From positions 1-33,790 of the forward strand of contig JAKAWJ010000021.1 in the NCBI GenBank assembly GCA_021817005.1: a stretch of DNA of 33,790 bases, written 5' to 3'. Numbering within the stretch: position 1 is the stretch's first letter; every line of letters begins with the position of its first letter. Positions 7,253 to 15,857 of the stretch are shown one piece after another. A program made the translations under genes and the position numbers. The DNA is from an archaeon (GTDB taxonomy: Archaea > Thermoproteota > Thermoprotei_A > Marsarchaeales > Marsarchaeaceae). The notes below the pieces were generated by a model, which did no database searches, was not told the origin of the DNA, and saw nothing but the letters and a program-made list of their open reading frames with translations.

Positions 7253-8319
7253 CCAGCCAACGCTTGTTCGTCGATTTCAACTCCAATGCCAGGAGATTCG
7301 AAGGGTCTGATCCTACCCTCCATCATTTTGAAGGGATTCTTCACAATATCATGATGAAAATACTTGTCATTTGGAGATGTGTCTCCAGGGTAGTCCACAT
7401 CTGAAATGCTAGCCAAGGCGACGTTAAATGCACGACCTATCCCAGTCTCAAGCATACCTCCGATCCAAACATGTCCCCCGGCTTCTCGCACAAGGTGAGC
7501 TATGGCCAGTGACTCAGTCAAGCCTCCCACTCTTCCAGGCTTTATGTTTACAACCCTTGCGGCTCCAGTCTGCATCGCCTTCCTAGCTTTATCAACTGAG
7601 GTTATGGACTCGTCTAGGCAAATTGGTGTAGCCATTTGTTTGCTGAGTTCGGCGTGGTCAATTATGTCGTCATGCGCGAGGGGTTGCTCGAGATAGACCA
7701 GATTAAACTTATCCAGTGCTCCCAGAGTCGGGGCGTCATTCAAGGTATAGTCAGAGTTTGCGTCTGCGCTTAATGGGAAGGCGGGGACTGCTGGTCGAAC
7801 TGCTGATAGAATTTTATCCTCTTTTCCCTTTTCGATCTTTACTTTTATTCTCTTATATCCTCTTGTGACTGCTGCCACGGCTTTTTCAGCCATACGAGCA
7901 GGCTCGTCCATACCTATCGATATGCCGACGTCTGCAAATCCTTTGGTATTCCCAAGTGCCTTGTAAAGAGGGATACCCTGAACCTTGGCGTGATAATCCC
8001 AGAGCAACATTTCCATCGCGGCTTTTGCCATATTGTGTCCTTTTATCCGGGAAATTTCGTCCATATTCATGAAATCCTTCGGCCTGGGAAGCGCGAGAAC
8101 GTGCTCAGCCAGCAAATCTTTGATGACGTGAAACGAAGTGTCATTGTCTTCAGAACTATAGTACGGCTTGATTTCAGTCACGCATTCAGAGTATGCAGTG
8201 ACACCTTCTGCCTTTAACTGAAAAATCATTGCTGTCCTGTGAGTTTGAGTGTCGAAACTGGTCGTAAAGGGTGCAATGAACGGCATTTTCACTTTTGTAT
8301 AGCTAAGGCTGGCCCTCAA
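7216..8319 (-). CDS. Enolase-superfamily N-succinyl/N-acylamino acid racemase-like enzyme (NSAR/OSBS group)
   Basis: A 367-aa member of the muconate-lactonising subgroup. Catalytic Lys159-x-Lys161 (IKVKI), metal ligands Asp186 (SADANSDY), Glu211 (YLEQPL) and Asp236 (CLDESI), and Lys260 (NIKPGRVGG) are all present. They sit 2-3 residues before the equivalents in the Amycolatopsis racemase (K161/K163, D189, E214, D239, K263). The segment GGMLETGIGRAFN is typical of the NSAR/o-succinylbenzoate synthase family. There are no menaquinone genes nearby, so racemisation of N-acylated amino acids is the likelier role. The start is TTG at 8319, with CTTTTAAG about 34 nt upstream. It diverges from an amidohydrolase. 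Confidence 0.82.
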   Translation of the reverse strand: MRASLSYTKVKMPFIAPFTTSFDTQTHRTAMIFQLKAEGVTAYSECVTEIKPYYSSEDNDTSFHVIKDLLAEHVLALPRPKDFMNMDEISRIKGHNMAKAAMEMLLWDYHAKVQGIPLYKALGNTKGFADVGISIGMDEPARMAEKAVAAVTRGYKRIKVKIEKGKEDKILSAVRPAVPAFPLSADANSDYTLNDAPTLGALDKFNLVYLEQPLAHDDIIDHAELSKQMATPICLDESITSVDKARKAMQTGAARVVNIKPGRVGGLTESLAIAHLVREAGGHVWIGGMLETGIGRAFNVALASISDVDYPGDTSPNDKYFHHDIVKNPFKMMEGRIRPFESPGIGVEIDEQALAGYRLLSGVLAES

Positions 8320-8423
8320 TACAAGTCCATGACCGACAGTTCTCGGCCGCTTAAAAGTTTCGTGACGGCCTCCGTTTTCGGAAAGACCAGAAAGGATTTT
8401 AGCATGCCCGGCAAATCCGAGTC
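8320..8423. promoter_or_regulatory. Divergent promoter region between racemase and amidohydrolase
   Basis: A 104-bp spacer with two separate TATA-like boxes at leaderless spacing. CTTTTAAG (about 8350-8358, minus strand) serves the racemase, and GATTTTAGC (about 8396-8404, plus strand) sits 25 nt before the amidohydrolase ATG. The two genes could be co-regulated here. No palindrome was noticed. Confidence 0.4.
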
Positions 8424-9557
8424 ATGAAGGCAGTCAAAGCAAACCTATTGTACGACGGCGCGACCACGGTTCGGAATGTGTATGTCACCTTTGAGGGAGA
8501 CGTTATCAGGCGGGTAACCTCCGAGAAGCCAGAAGCAGAAATACTTGGGGAGGGAATCGTAACGCCTGCGTTCATTGACGGGCACAGTCATATCGGGATG
8601 GCTAGGTCGGGTGAGCCTGGTCGGGAAGATGAAGGCAACGAGGAAATGGATCCTCTTTTCCCACTCGTCAGTGCCATCCACAGTGTATACATGGACGACA
8701 TTGCATTCAAGGAATCGGTCGAGTCAGGCGTGTTATACTCCACTGTCCTCCCGGGCAGTGGAAACATAGTTGGCGGAAGGGCAGTCTTAATCAGGAACTA
8801 TGCTTCGAATATTGAGCAAGCAAAGATTATGGACGTGGGCGTCAAGGCAGCCCTTGGATACAATCCCAGAAGCACGACCGAGTGGAAGGGAAAGAGACCT
8901 ACTACGCGCATGGGCGCGATTGCTTTGCTGAGGGAGAGTTTGATAAAAGCCACTAAGACCAAGCGCTTGCTCTCCAAACGCAAGAAGCAACCCGATGAAA
9001 TAGAACCCGTTATGGATGCATTTATTGACATACTTGATAGAAGGCTCAAGCTCATGGTTCACCTTCACAAAGAAGATGACGCGATGGTACTGATTCAGTT
9101 AGTTAACGAATTTGGTTTCAAAGCTGTGCTCAACCACGGCATGGACATCTTCAGGGAAGAAGCGTTCGCGAGAGTGGCTGCCGCTGGGATACCCATAGTG
9201 TATGGGCCGTTGGACTCGTTTCCTTACAAAGTCGAGCTGAAACACGAAAGCTGGAGAAACGCGCAATCACTCCTGAAGTCGGGTGCAAAATTCTGCATGA
9301 TGAGCGATCACCCAGTGATTCTGCAGCGCAACATGTTCTATACCCTGCGCCACTTCCTTCGCTTTGGGCTATCCAAGGAAGCTGCAGTGTCGAAGGTGAC
9401 CAAAGACGCCGCCGAAATACTTGGAGCAAAAGGAATCGGAGAGATAAAGAATGGATTCAAGGCTTCGCTTGTAGTCTGGAATGGAGACCCGTTCGACCTT
9501 TCTAATTTCCCTACGCTTGTCATAGGAGAGGGAAAGGAAGTGCACAGGGAAGAGTAG
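8424..9557 (+). CDS. Amidohydrolase-superfamily protein (imidazolonepropionase-like)
   Basis: A 377-aa metal-dependent TIM-barrel hydrolase with the usual flanking beta-sandwich. Seen in order: the first metal motif DGHSHIGMA (about 52-60), a second His pair in MVHLHKEDD, a lone His in LNHGMD, and the metal Asp in MSDHPV. The C-terminal KNGFKASLVVWNGDPFD returns to the small sandwich domain, as in imidazolonepropionase and related enzymes. Substrates of this branch are cyclic amides, N-acyl or ureido compounds. Its divergent partner is an N-acylamino acid racemase-like enzyme, which suggests a joint pathway on N-acylated or cyclised amino-acid derivatives. That link is inference. Confidence 0.75.
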   Translation: MKAVKANLLYDGATTVRNVYVTFEGDVIRRVTSEKPEAEILGEGIVTPAFIDGHSHIGMARSGEPGREDEGNEEMDPLFPLVSAIHSVYMDDIAFKESVESGVLYSTVLPGSGNIVGGRAVLIRNYASNIEQAKIMDVGVKAALGYNPRSTTEWKGKRPTTRMGAIALLRESLIKATKTKRLLSKRKKQPDEIEPVMDAFIDILDRRLKLMVHLHKEDDAMVLIQLVNEFGFKAVLNHGMDIFREEAFARVAAAGIPIVYGPLDSFPYKVELKHESWRNAQSLLKSGAKFCMMSDHPVILQRNMFYTLRHFLRFGLSKEAAVSKVTKDAAEILGAKGIGEIKNGFKASLVVWNGDPFDLSNFPTLVIGEGKEVHREE

Positions 9558-9729
9558 CACAGGTAAGATTAACATCGTATACGGAGGGATCCGCAACCCC
9601 CTTTCTAGTTGGGCGAAGGAGCCTGAAAGTGAGCCGCGGCGATACTAGGGCTTCGCACTGGGTCCATTAATTGATATGGTTAAATTCTGGCCATCCCGTA
9701 TCTGGCGTTGAGTTTTCGGAAGCTTGATT

Positions 9730-10320
9730 ATGAGCTTGAAATTTGGCTGCGTGATACTCGCGGCTGGGGAGTCGCGGAGGGCTGGCAAACTAAAGCTGGC
9801 TGAGAACTACAAGGGTAGCCCGCTCCTGCAGTGGACGGTTGACCTCGCACGGTCTGTCGGGTTCTCAGAGGTGGTAGTAGTGCTTGGAGCTGGAGAGACA
9901 ATTCTTCGAGAAAGAGTAGACTTGGCGGGTTGCTCGGTGGTAGTAAATCGCGAGTACGCCCAAGGAGTATCTGGCTCCATTAAAATGGGACTGAAGGGAC
10001 TGCGACCTGACACAGATGCAGCTGTTATACTCCTTGGGGATATGCCTGATATCACGAAAGCCACACTGCAGAAGTTAATGCTCGCGCATGAGAAGATTAG
10101 GCTTTTTTTCACGTTACCAACTTACCGTGGCAAAAGGGGAAACCCCGTGATAGTGGATTCGAGCGCCTTTCCCGAAGTGCTGAAGCTGGAAGGAGACACG
10201 GGCATACGTCAACTCTTCGGACTTCATCCAGAGGCTGTACAGCGAGTAGAGGTTGACGACCCGGCAATCTTATTCGACATTGATACCCCTAGAGATTTTA
10301 AGCTGCGATCCCAAGTGTAG
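9730..10320 (+). CDS. mocA: MocA/MobA-like molybdopterin cytidylyltransferase
   Basis: A 196-aa nucleotidyltransferase. The N-terminal nucleotide loop is VILAAGESRRAGKLKL, closer to MocA (LAAGxSxRxG, CTP-using) than to MobA (LAGGxxxRMG). Other family marks are VILLGDMPDI, RGKRGNPVI, EGDTGIRQLF and the C-terminal DIDTPRDF. MocA makes molybdopterin cytosine dinucleotide, the cofactor form of CO dehydrogenase and related hydroxylases, which fits coxM, coxG and xdhC here. I chose ATG 9730; an upstream in-frame TTG at 9724 adds two residues. A likely TATA box, GGTTAAATTC, lies at about 9677-9686. Confidence 0.87.
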   Translation: MSLKFGCVILAAGESRRAGKLKLAENYKGSPLLQWTVDLARSVGFSEVVVVLGAGETILRERVDLAGCSVVVNREYAQGVSGSIKMGLKGLRPDTDAAVILLGDMPDITKATLQKLMLAHEKIRLFFTLPTYRGKRGNPVIVDSSAFPEVLKLEGDTGIRQLFGLHPEAVQRVEVDDPAILFDIDTPRDFKLRSQV

Positions 10321-10358
10321 CCCAATCCAAATGAGCAATATGGGTAAAAGTGTGTAAA

Positions 10359-10493
10359 ATGCGTACCCTTACTATTTCTGGAGCATGGAAAAGATGGATG
10401 CTCCTGGAATCAAATGGCAATTGGGTCGTTGACGAACCCCCGAATGCCGCACAAGCAGCTCCGGAGGATGTCAGTGCAGAGTATGACCTTTGA
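10359..10493 (+). CDS. Possible 44-aa hypothetical protein
   Basis: A short ATG-started ORF between mocA and moaC. It begins MRTLTISGAWKRWMLLESNG, then has an acidic/Ala-Pro tail (DEPPNAAQAAPEDVSAEYDL). Codon choice and composition look protein-like and it lies 38 nt behind mocA on the same strand. A 7-bp inverted repeat (GGAGCAT at 10380 / ATGCTCC ending 10404) falls inside it. No family is recognised, and it may not be expressed. Confidence 0.25.
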   Translation: MRTLTISGAWKRWMLLESNGNWVVDEPPNAAQAAPEDVSAEYDL

Positions 10494-10873
10494 ACTTAAA
10501 CCCGATGCCTTTACATGTCTTTCACTTTATGGTACAGATGAATGTGCAAGCTTAACGCTCGTGATCTATGACATTCTCGTCTGATTTCACCGGCAACTAG
10601 CTCAAGGTCTCTGAAATTGCAGTGAGACACTCGCCTCAAGTATTGAACCTTTCTGGCAGTCACCTTTGAATGTGACCAGCCTACTAATCCCCCCACCACA
10701 AACCAAATTCATGGCCAGAGGTCTTTCTTTATTCGAGCCTGAAGTGCGGCGCAAAGTGGGTATACTACGCCGCTCCAGTTTTTCGAACAAAAGGCAAAGG
10801 TGAGCAGCCGGCCGACTAGGAATGCAGAGTCGAGGAAGAAGGTTTATCACGTCGCCCGTGGGATGAAGACTAT
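10494..10873. other. Spacer upstream of moaC, no clear gene
   Basis: About 380 bp. There is a 30-codon + strand frame starting at the ATG near 10710 (MARGLSLFEPEVRRKVGIL...) and a longer minus frame, but neither is convincing. GGTTTATCAC at about 10839-10848 is a plausible TATA box for a leaderless moaC transcript. Confidence 0.4.
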
Positions 10874-11308
10874 ATGCCCCCTGGAACTGTAGACATAACT
10901 GCCAAACAGGTCAGTCAAAGGACAGCAGAAGCTCACGGCAGGTTGCGGTTGAGAAGGAGCACTATTCGCCTTATCAGGGAGGGAAAAGTGCCCAAGGGTA
11001 ACCCCTGCTCAGTCGCGGTAGTTGCCGGCGTGCAGGCCGCCAAAAGAACATATGAATTGATTCCGTACTGTCACCAGATACCCTTAACATCGGTCACAGT
11101 CTTACCGAAAATTGAGGAAGACGCAGTAAGTATCAGCACTCAGGTAAAGGCGAACTACTCGACAGGGGTGGAAATGGAAGCACTGACCGCATGTTCTGTT
11201 GCATTGCTTACTTTCTGGGACATGGTCAAGGAGCTCGAGAAAGATACGACAGGTGGTTATCCCGATACCAAAATAGAATCAGTTGCAGTGACCTTGAAGT
11301 CGAAGTGA
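10874..11308 (+). CDS. moaC: Cyclic pyranopterin monophosphate synthase MoaC
   Basis: A 144-aa MoaC. It converts the MoaA product to cyclic pyranopterin monophosphate in the first stage of molybdopterin synthesis. Family motifs are VDITAK at the N-terminus, AAKRTYELIPYCHQIPLTSV with the conserved His of the CH(P/Q) motif, and TGVEMEALTACSVALLTFWDMVKEL, in which the Asp and Lys of DMVK correspond to the catalytic pair of E. coli MoaC. The length is slightly under the bacterial norm. The ATG at 10874 is about 28 nt downstream of a TATA-like box. It is followed after 6 nt by moaB, so the two form one transcription unit. The MoaA partner is not in this window. Confidence 0.92.
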   Translation: MPPGTVDITAKQVSQRTAEAHGRLRLRRSTIRLIREGKVPKGNPCSVAVVAGVQAAKRTYELIPYCHQIPLTSVTVLPKIEEDAVSISTQVKANYSTGVEMEALTACSVALLTFWDMVKELEKDTTGGYPDTKIESVAVTLKSK

Positions 11309-11314
11309 TAATAA

Positions 11315-11854
11315 ATGAACCGACATCCGCATGAAAATCATGAGCGAGCGTCAGCCGAAATGGCCCAACCAGAGTTCGGGATAATTGTGGCTAGCACTTC
11401 CCGTTACCACGAAAAGAAATCGGGTAAGGAGGTAACTGATGAATCTGGTGACAGAGTGGTTGCTGCAGCTAGTAAAGCTGGATTCAAAGTGACATTCCGT
11501 ACTCTAGTAGATGATGAGATTCATGAGATAAGATATGCTATTCTAAAGTCGATTGTGGATGTCAGATGCGACGTTTGCGTCGTAGTAGGAGGTACAGGAA
11601 TATCAGGCAGAGACGTCACGGTAGAGGCAACTCGGCCCCTCTTAGACAAGAGCCTGCCGGGATTTGCCGTTAGATTTCAATTAGAAAGCATTGAACAAGT
11701 AGGTAGCTCGGCCATGATTTCTAGAGCAGTGGCAGGGGTGCTGAGAAAATCGCTTGTGGTCTGCCTCCCTGGGTCACCTGAGGCTGTTGACAAGGGGATG
11801 GAAATCTTGATCCCCGCAGTTAAGCATATGCTATTCATCGCCAGAAAGGACTGA
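11315..11854 (+). CDS. moaB: MoaB/Mog-type molybdopterin adenylyltransferase
   Basis: A 179-aa protein of the MoaB/MogA family, which adenylates molybdopterin before molybdenum insertion by MoeA. The signature is complete: VVVGGTGISGRDVTVEATRPLLDKSLPGFAVRF, then GSSAMISRAVAGV and CLPGSPEAVDKGMEILIPAVKHML. The first roughly 20 residues (MNRHPHENHERASAEMAQ) are a polar leader absent from most homologues, so translation might begin at an internal ATG (Met16). It lies 6 nt after the moaC stop. With moaC, mocA and moeA it supplies most of the later steps of cofactor assembly. Confidence 0.9.
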   Translation: MNRHPHENHERASAEMAQPEFGIIVASTSRYHEKKSGKEVTDESGDRVVAAASKAGFKVTFRTLVDDEIHEIRYAILKSIVDVRCDVCVVVGGTGISGRDVTVEATRPLLDKSLPGFAVRFQLESIEQVGSSAMISRAVAGVLRKSLVVCLPGSPEAVDKGMEILIPAVKHMLFIARKD

Positions 11855-11899
11855 AATCCAGAAGGAAATCATGCATGCATTTGAATGGGCGCGGTGGTT

Positions 11900-13186
11900 T
11901 CATTCTGACTCAGTGCCGGCCCCAGCCTGAACTCCCAATCGCTTGGCCAGAAATCCTGTCGTGAAGCCTGATACAAGCACGGTTACCAGCACAATAAAGA
12001 GTACTATTGAAAATACGGTCTCAGTATATGGTTCAAGAGACGGTATGCTTACCGAGTAACCAATAAGCGCAAAAGCCAGGGCCGCGGGCACGGCTCCCCT
12101 AGCCCCCACCCATGATATCAGAGCTTTTTCCCTAGGCGATATGTCGTCTAGGGCTGTAGATACCCACACCGCTGCAGGTCGAACCAAAAATATTAACGAT
12201 GCAGATATCCCAAGACCAAGCAAAAAATTACCTTCCCCAAACGTTCCTACGGGCGCGTACACACCCAGAAGCAGGAAAATGGCCACCTGGGTCACGAAGG
12301 CCACAATACTCCACAGGTAATTTACCTGTTGCCTCTCAAAAGCGGTAAATCGTTCCTTCATTGCAGCGCCCACTACCATACCTGAAATCATTGCGGCGGC
12401 AATCCCGCTCGTTCCCAAGGCGTCAGCCAACCCGTAAGCCACTGTAAAAATCACAACACTGGCGTAGTTCATTTGCTCCCTGAATCTGAACCTCTCAACC
12501 AGCGCCATCGAGGCTACACCAACAAGCAGCCCGACGCCAACTCCTCCAAAGAGCAGCCTCACGAAATCAAACGCGATTATCGATCCATTAGGGGGGCTTT
12601 GGCCGGCAACCACCGACAGAATAATTGTGAAAATCACGATACTCGTTGGGTCATTCAGTGCAGATTCGCCGCCAGCCACTGCCGCTATCTTTGGGGCTAA
12701 CTTGCCAGACTTGAGCAGTGGAAATACTACTATAGGGTCTGTCGCGGAAACTATTCCTCCAACCAGAAGCGAAATAGTAAGCGGAAGACGAAGAACATAG
12801 TAGCTTATTCCTGCTACCCCAATAGTGGTTATCGCAACTCCCAGGGTTGCAAGCAGAAGAACACTTTTTGCAACCTTCCTGAGTTCCCTCAAATCGGTTT
12901 CGAGGCCAGTTCCGAAGAGGTAGAGTGGCACAAGAAAGAATGCCACACCCGCTATTGAAAATCCGAATGAAGTAGGGCTAAGTATAGAGAGACCTGACGG
13001 CCCGATAATGAGTCCAGTAAGAATGAGTGGCACAATAACCGGGATCCTGAGCAGGCTAGCGGCCCTGGCGCTGAGTAAACCCAAGACGAGTATGATGCCA
13101 ATCTCGTCCACTATGACTGGAGAACCACTTGTAGAAAGACCACCAGTCAGAGTAGAATAATCGAATTGATTCCACACGAGGTTCAT
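11900..13186 (-). CDS. CPA1-family Na+/H+ antiporter (NhaP-like)
   Basis: A protein of about 428 residues with 12-13 hydrophobic segments across its whole length. It carries the two hallmark motifs of monovalent cation/proton antiporters: the unwound-helix Thr-Asp-Pro (SATDPIVVFPLL, about 148-159) and the Asn-Asp pair in GGESALNDPTSIVIF (about 172-186). The ND pair is typical of the CPA1 electroneutral branch. There is no C-terminal TrkA/RCK regulatory domain, only a short tail. I chose ATG 13186; a TTG directly before it is also possible. It acts in the cytoplasmic membrane in pH and Na+ homeostasis. It stands alone on the minus strand, convergent with moaB. Confidence 0.87.
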   Translation of the reverse strand: MNLVWNQFDYSTLTGGLSTSGSPVIVDEIGIILVLGLLSARAASLLRIPVIVPLILTGLIIGPSGLSILSPTSFGFSIAGVAFFLVPLYLFGTGLETDLRELRKVAKSVLLLATLGVAITTIGVAGISYYVLRLPLTISLLVGGIVSATDPIVVFPLLKSGKLAPKIAAVAGGESALNDPTSIVIFTIILSVVAGQSPPNGSIIAFDFVRLLFGGVGVGLLVGVASMALVERFRFREQMNYASVVIFTVAYGLADALGTSGIAAAMISGMVVGAAMKERFTAFERQQVNYLWSIVAFVTQVAIFLLLGVYAPVGTFGEGNFLLGLGISASLIFLVRPAAVWVSTALDDISPREKALISWVGARGAVPAALAFALIGYSVSIPSLEPYTETVFSIVLFIVLVTVLVSGFTTGFLAKRLGVQAGAGTESE

Positions 13187-13433
13187 CAAACCGTAATCAA
13201 CTCTTTCACCTGACTGGACCCGCCACCTTTGGGATTATTAGTTCCGTTGTGACTTCGTAGCTTAAGCCTTGCTTGAGCTGAGCGCCGTAATGCTCTAGAA
13301 CTAAAGGCAATGTAAACAAGGAGACCGGTAGTTGATTACGTAGCTCTTGTCCACCCGCAATAGCTGACATCCTCTCACCCTTAAAGAGTGTGGGTATTCT
13401 GCGTTCATCCGGTCATAACTGGATAGATGAAGA

Positions 13434-14798
13434 CTACTTCTCAAGAGAGCTCGGACCTGAGTTGGCCAATGCATACTCATAGAAGAACTGCGCCGAGTGA
13501 AGAATTGCTTTGTAGAAATGGTCAATTTCGACGTTTTCATTTGGCGCGTGTACCGCTGACATCGGTCCCCCGGCACCAATTGCGGACACAGCTTCGCCGA
13601 TTCCTAGAACATGTGTAAACAGGCTCATGGGCTGCGTTCCTGGGCTATTGGGAATAAGGCACGACTCCCTGCCGTAAACTTTCGCCGCAGAATTTTTCAG
13701 GGCCGAGACAAGGACCGTATTAGAAGAAGACCGCACAGGGAATTCTGAGCTAAGCACCTTCACGTCGCCCTCGAAGCCCACTTTGGCAAGGTGGTTCCTC
13801 AGGAGCTGCAGAATTTTCTGCGGGTCCTGATCCGGCACGAGCCGGAAATCCATCTTTGCGCTTGCCCTTGCGGGGACAATTGTCTTGGCTCCGGCTCCAG
13901 AATAACCAGAGGCTAACCCGTCAATATTGCAGCTGGGCTCATTGAAAAGCGCTAGGGCCACTTCTTTCCTAGTTTTCTTTGTCAATCTGCTGACCCCCAG
14001 CGATCGCTCGAGGTCTGAGGGATCGATGTCATAGGTATCAACCATTGAAAGATATTCCTCACGTAGCGGCTTCACGTCGTCGTAGAAGCCAGGCACCAAC
14101 ACCTGCCCATCGCTTCCCCTAATGGTGCTAAGAACATTCAGGAGCTTCCAAGCGGCATTCTCGGTTATGACCGCATTTGAGGAGTGCAAATCTCTTTCAC
14201 CAATTGATGTGTCAAGCTGCAAATAGAGCAGACCCTTTACGCCAAGAATAATTTGCGGCCTGCCTTTGGCATCCAATCCCCCTCCTTCCATAATCACGGA
14301 GTCGGCGTGCAAACCCATGGCATTATCTCTGATGAATCTCTCAAGGTGTGGGCTCCCGATTTCTTCTTCGCCCTCCACCAGAAATTTGAAGTTAAGACCC
14401 GCAGCTTTCTCCTCTACGAATTTCTTGAAGCCAAGGAGTCTAGCGATAAGCGTACCTTTATTATCTGCAGCTCCTCTTGCATATACACGGCCGTTCGCAA
14501 TATCTGCTGAGAATGGTCCATGGTGCCATTCATTCAGGGGGTCTACGGGTTGCACGTCATAGTGGTTATACACCAAAATGGTGCGTGCAGCGCCAGTATT
14601 GTATTCACCTGTGACTATGGGATGCCCCTCGGTCTTTCTAATAGCGGTCTGTATTCCGGCCTGCTGAAATAAGGAATTCAGGAGGTCAGCTGTTTCCATT
14701 ATTCCTTCTCCAGTCGCAGAAATGGACGGTTGTTTTAGGAATTGAGTGTACGACGCCAGGGCATCTCGCTCTTCTTCCTTGGTAAGCGAAAACTCCAT
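13434..14798 (-). CDS. M20-family metallopeptidase (dipeptidase/carboxypeptidase type)
   Basis: A zinc peptidase of about 454 residues. The first metal motif is YNHYDVQPVDP, followed by the bridging Asp in RGAADNKGT and the catalytic Glu pair in EGEEEIGSP. The dimerisation/lid domain lies between, and the last metal His is in MSAVHAPNENVEI. The YDVQP form resembles M20 peptidases acting on di- and oligopeptides (CNDP-like). The reading frame stays open to 14936, but the ATG at 14798 (MEFSLTKEEE) fits the family and has an AT-rich box (TTCTTATTT) about 28 nt upstream. It probably completes the degradation of peptides released by enzymes such as tricorn. Confidence 0.88.
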   Translation of the reverse strand: MEFSLTKEEERDALASYTQFLKQPSISATGEGIMETADLLNSLFQQAGIQTAIRKTEGHPIVTGEYNTGAARTILVYNHYDVQPVDPLNEWHHGPFSADIANGRVYARGAADNKGTLIARLLGFKKFVEEKAAGLNFKFLVEGEEEIGSPHLERFIRDNAMGLHADSVIMEGGGLDAKGRPQIILGVKGLLYLQLDTSIGERDLHSSNAVITENAAWKLLNVLSTIRGSDGQVLVPGFYDDVKPLREEYLSMVDTYDIDPSDLERSLGVSRLTKKTRKEVALALFNEPSCNIDGLASGYSGAGAKTIVPARASAKMDFRLVPDQDPQKILQLLRNHLAKVGFEGDVKVLSSEFPVRSSSNTVLVSALKNSAAKVYGRESCLIPNSPGTQPMSLFTHVLGIGEAVSAIGAGGPMSAVHAPNENVEIDHFYKAILHSAQFFYEYALANSGPSSLEK

Positions 14799-15105
14799 AT
14801 CGAACAGAACCTGTCCACGGAAATAAGAATTAACCAGAAGCCATGACATGCCAGCTCCAATCCATACGATGGAGCCAGTGAATCTCACCTGGAGTTGCCC
14901 CGAAAACCCAGCGTCAGGTCCAGGGAGGAAACTCAACAGGTGGGTTCAAACCCCCTGCTTATCTAGAGTGCAGCGCGTTTCAACTAAAGAAATTTACGGA
15001 CTGATTTACAAAATTATGGATATCCCCAAATTTTCTATTGAGCCCGAAATATGGGAACTGCTCCGGACAGGAAACTTTATAAACAAAATAGTTTACATAA
15101 TTCAG
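14799..15105. other. Divergent spacer between M20 peptidase and Fe-S regulator
   Basis: A 307-bp region with no gene that I accept. Long frames run through it from both flanking genes but lack family sequence. It holds two divergent TATA-like boxes (TTCTTATTT near 14823-14831 on the minus strand; CTTTATAAA at 15075-15083 on the plus strand) and GGGTT/AACCC symmetry near 14942-14953. Confidence 0.45.
15075..15094 (+). promoter_or_regulatory. TATA box with overlapping inverted repeat before the Fe-S regulator
   Basis: CTTTATAAA at 15075-15083 lies 23-31 nt before the ATG at 15106, a textbook position for a leaderless archaeal promoter. It overlaps the inverted repeat TAAAC (15080-15084) / GTTTA (15091-15095), which could bind the regulator itself. 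Autoregulation is a guess; the box position is seen directly. Confidence 0.5.
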
Positions 15106-15828
15106 ATGCAGGAAAGCAAACTTCAGCGTGGATTGTCAACTGAGGCGCGGTTACTCTTGCTTTTGAAGTATTCCGGAGGTCGCACTCTCAACAAGCTCGC
15201 GGACGAACTGGGCCTCTCTCGTATGGGCGTATACAAACGCCTAGTTGTGCTCGAGAAAAAGGGATTGGTTACAAGGAAGGTTCACAAAACGAAACTCGGA
15301 AGGCCAGCATTTCTTTTTATGCCCACTGAAGAAGGGAGAAACAGCTTTGGCAATGAAAATGTGCTGCTCGGGAGACTTGTAGAGTATCTTGACCGTACGT
15401 CGCACGGGGGGCTCGTGTCTTGCTTTCTCGAAGATAGATATGCGTCTGCTCACCGAGATTACTCGGAAAGGCTCAAAGGTCTTTCTGGCAATGAAATGGT
15501 CTTGGCACTGGCAGAAATTCGTTCTGAAGAGGGGTACATGGCCGAGTCGAGACTGCTCACTCGAGATTTGGCCGAGATGGTGGAATATGCCTGCCCCATA
15601 TTCGAAATCGCAAAGCGCCATGCCGAAGCGTGCATCATGGAGCAGAAGCTGTTCTCTGAATTGTTCGGTGAGGAAGTTGAGAGTACGCATCGCCAGGTAG
15701 ACGGCCGCGATATCTGCAGGTTCGTATTCCACACCCGCACAAAGCGCGCTTCCAAGCGCGAAGCTGCGAAAGTAAGTCAATATAGCGAAGAAATCGGGGC
15801 TGGCCCGTACGCAGTCCCCAGCGTCTGA
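15106..15828 (+). CDS. SufR-like winged-helix regulator with C-terminal Fe-S ligand motif
   Basis: A 240-aa transcription factor. Residues 10-75 are a winged helix ([36 protein letters not shown]...GRPAFLF). The C-terminal part has the layout of SufR/iron-sulfur-sensing regulators: Cys163-x12-Cys176, then His195 where homologues have Cys, then Cys204 in RDICRFV. This could hold a Cys3His cluster or have lost the cluster. I chose ATG 15106 from the well-placed TATA box; longer starts (15016, 14848) lack family sequence. It precedes the YyaL-like gene by 29 nt, so they are probably one operon, suggesting redox or iron control. Confidence 0.78.
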   Translation: MQESKLQRGLSTEARLLLLLKYSGGRTLNKLADELGLSRMGVYKRLVVLEKKGLVTRKVHKTKLGRPAFLFMPTEEGRNSFGNENVLLGRLVEYLDRTSHGGLVSCFLEDRYASAHRDYSERLKGLSGNEMVLALAEIRSEEGYMAESRLLTRDLAEMVEYACPIFEIAKRHAEACIMEQKLFSELFGEEVESTHRQVDGRDICRFVFHTRTKRASKREAAKVSQYSEEIGAGPYAVPSV

Positions 15829-15857
15829 TTTACTCAGCCTCTGAAGAAGCGAATAGC

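Noticed and set aside
13301-13579. 92-codon minus frame overlapping the M20 3' end
   Set aside because: Overlaps a solid gene for about half its length; the remaining 35 codons, with a Cys-x2-Cys tail, are not enough to support a call.
14799-14936. N-terminal extension of the M20 peptidase
   Set aside because: Homology to the family begins at MEFSLTKEEE; the extension contains that gene's likely promoter.
14930-14960. tRNA T-arm-like sequence (GGGTTCAAACCC)
   Set aside because: The loop resembles TTCRANN but the stem does not pair over 5 bp and no acceptor, D or anticodon arm can be built around it on either strand.
14848-15105. N-terminal extension of the SufR-like regulator
   Set aside because: The first 86 residues of the longest frame are Pro/Ser/Trp-rich, overlap the longest frame of the M20 gene, and lie upstream of a well-placed TATA box.
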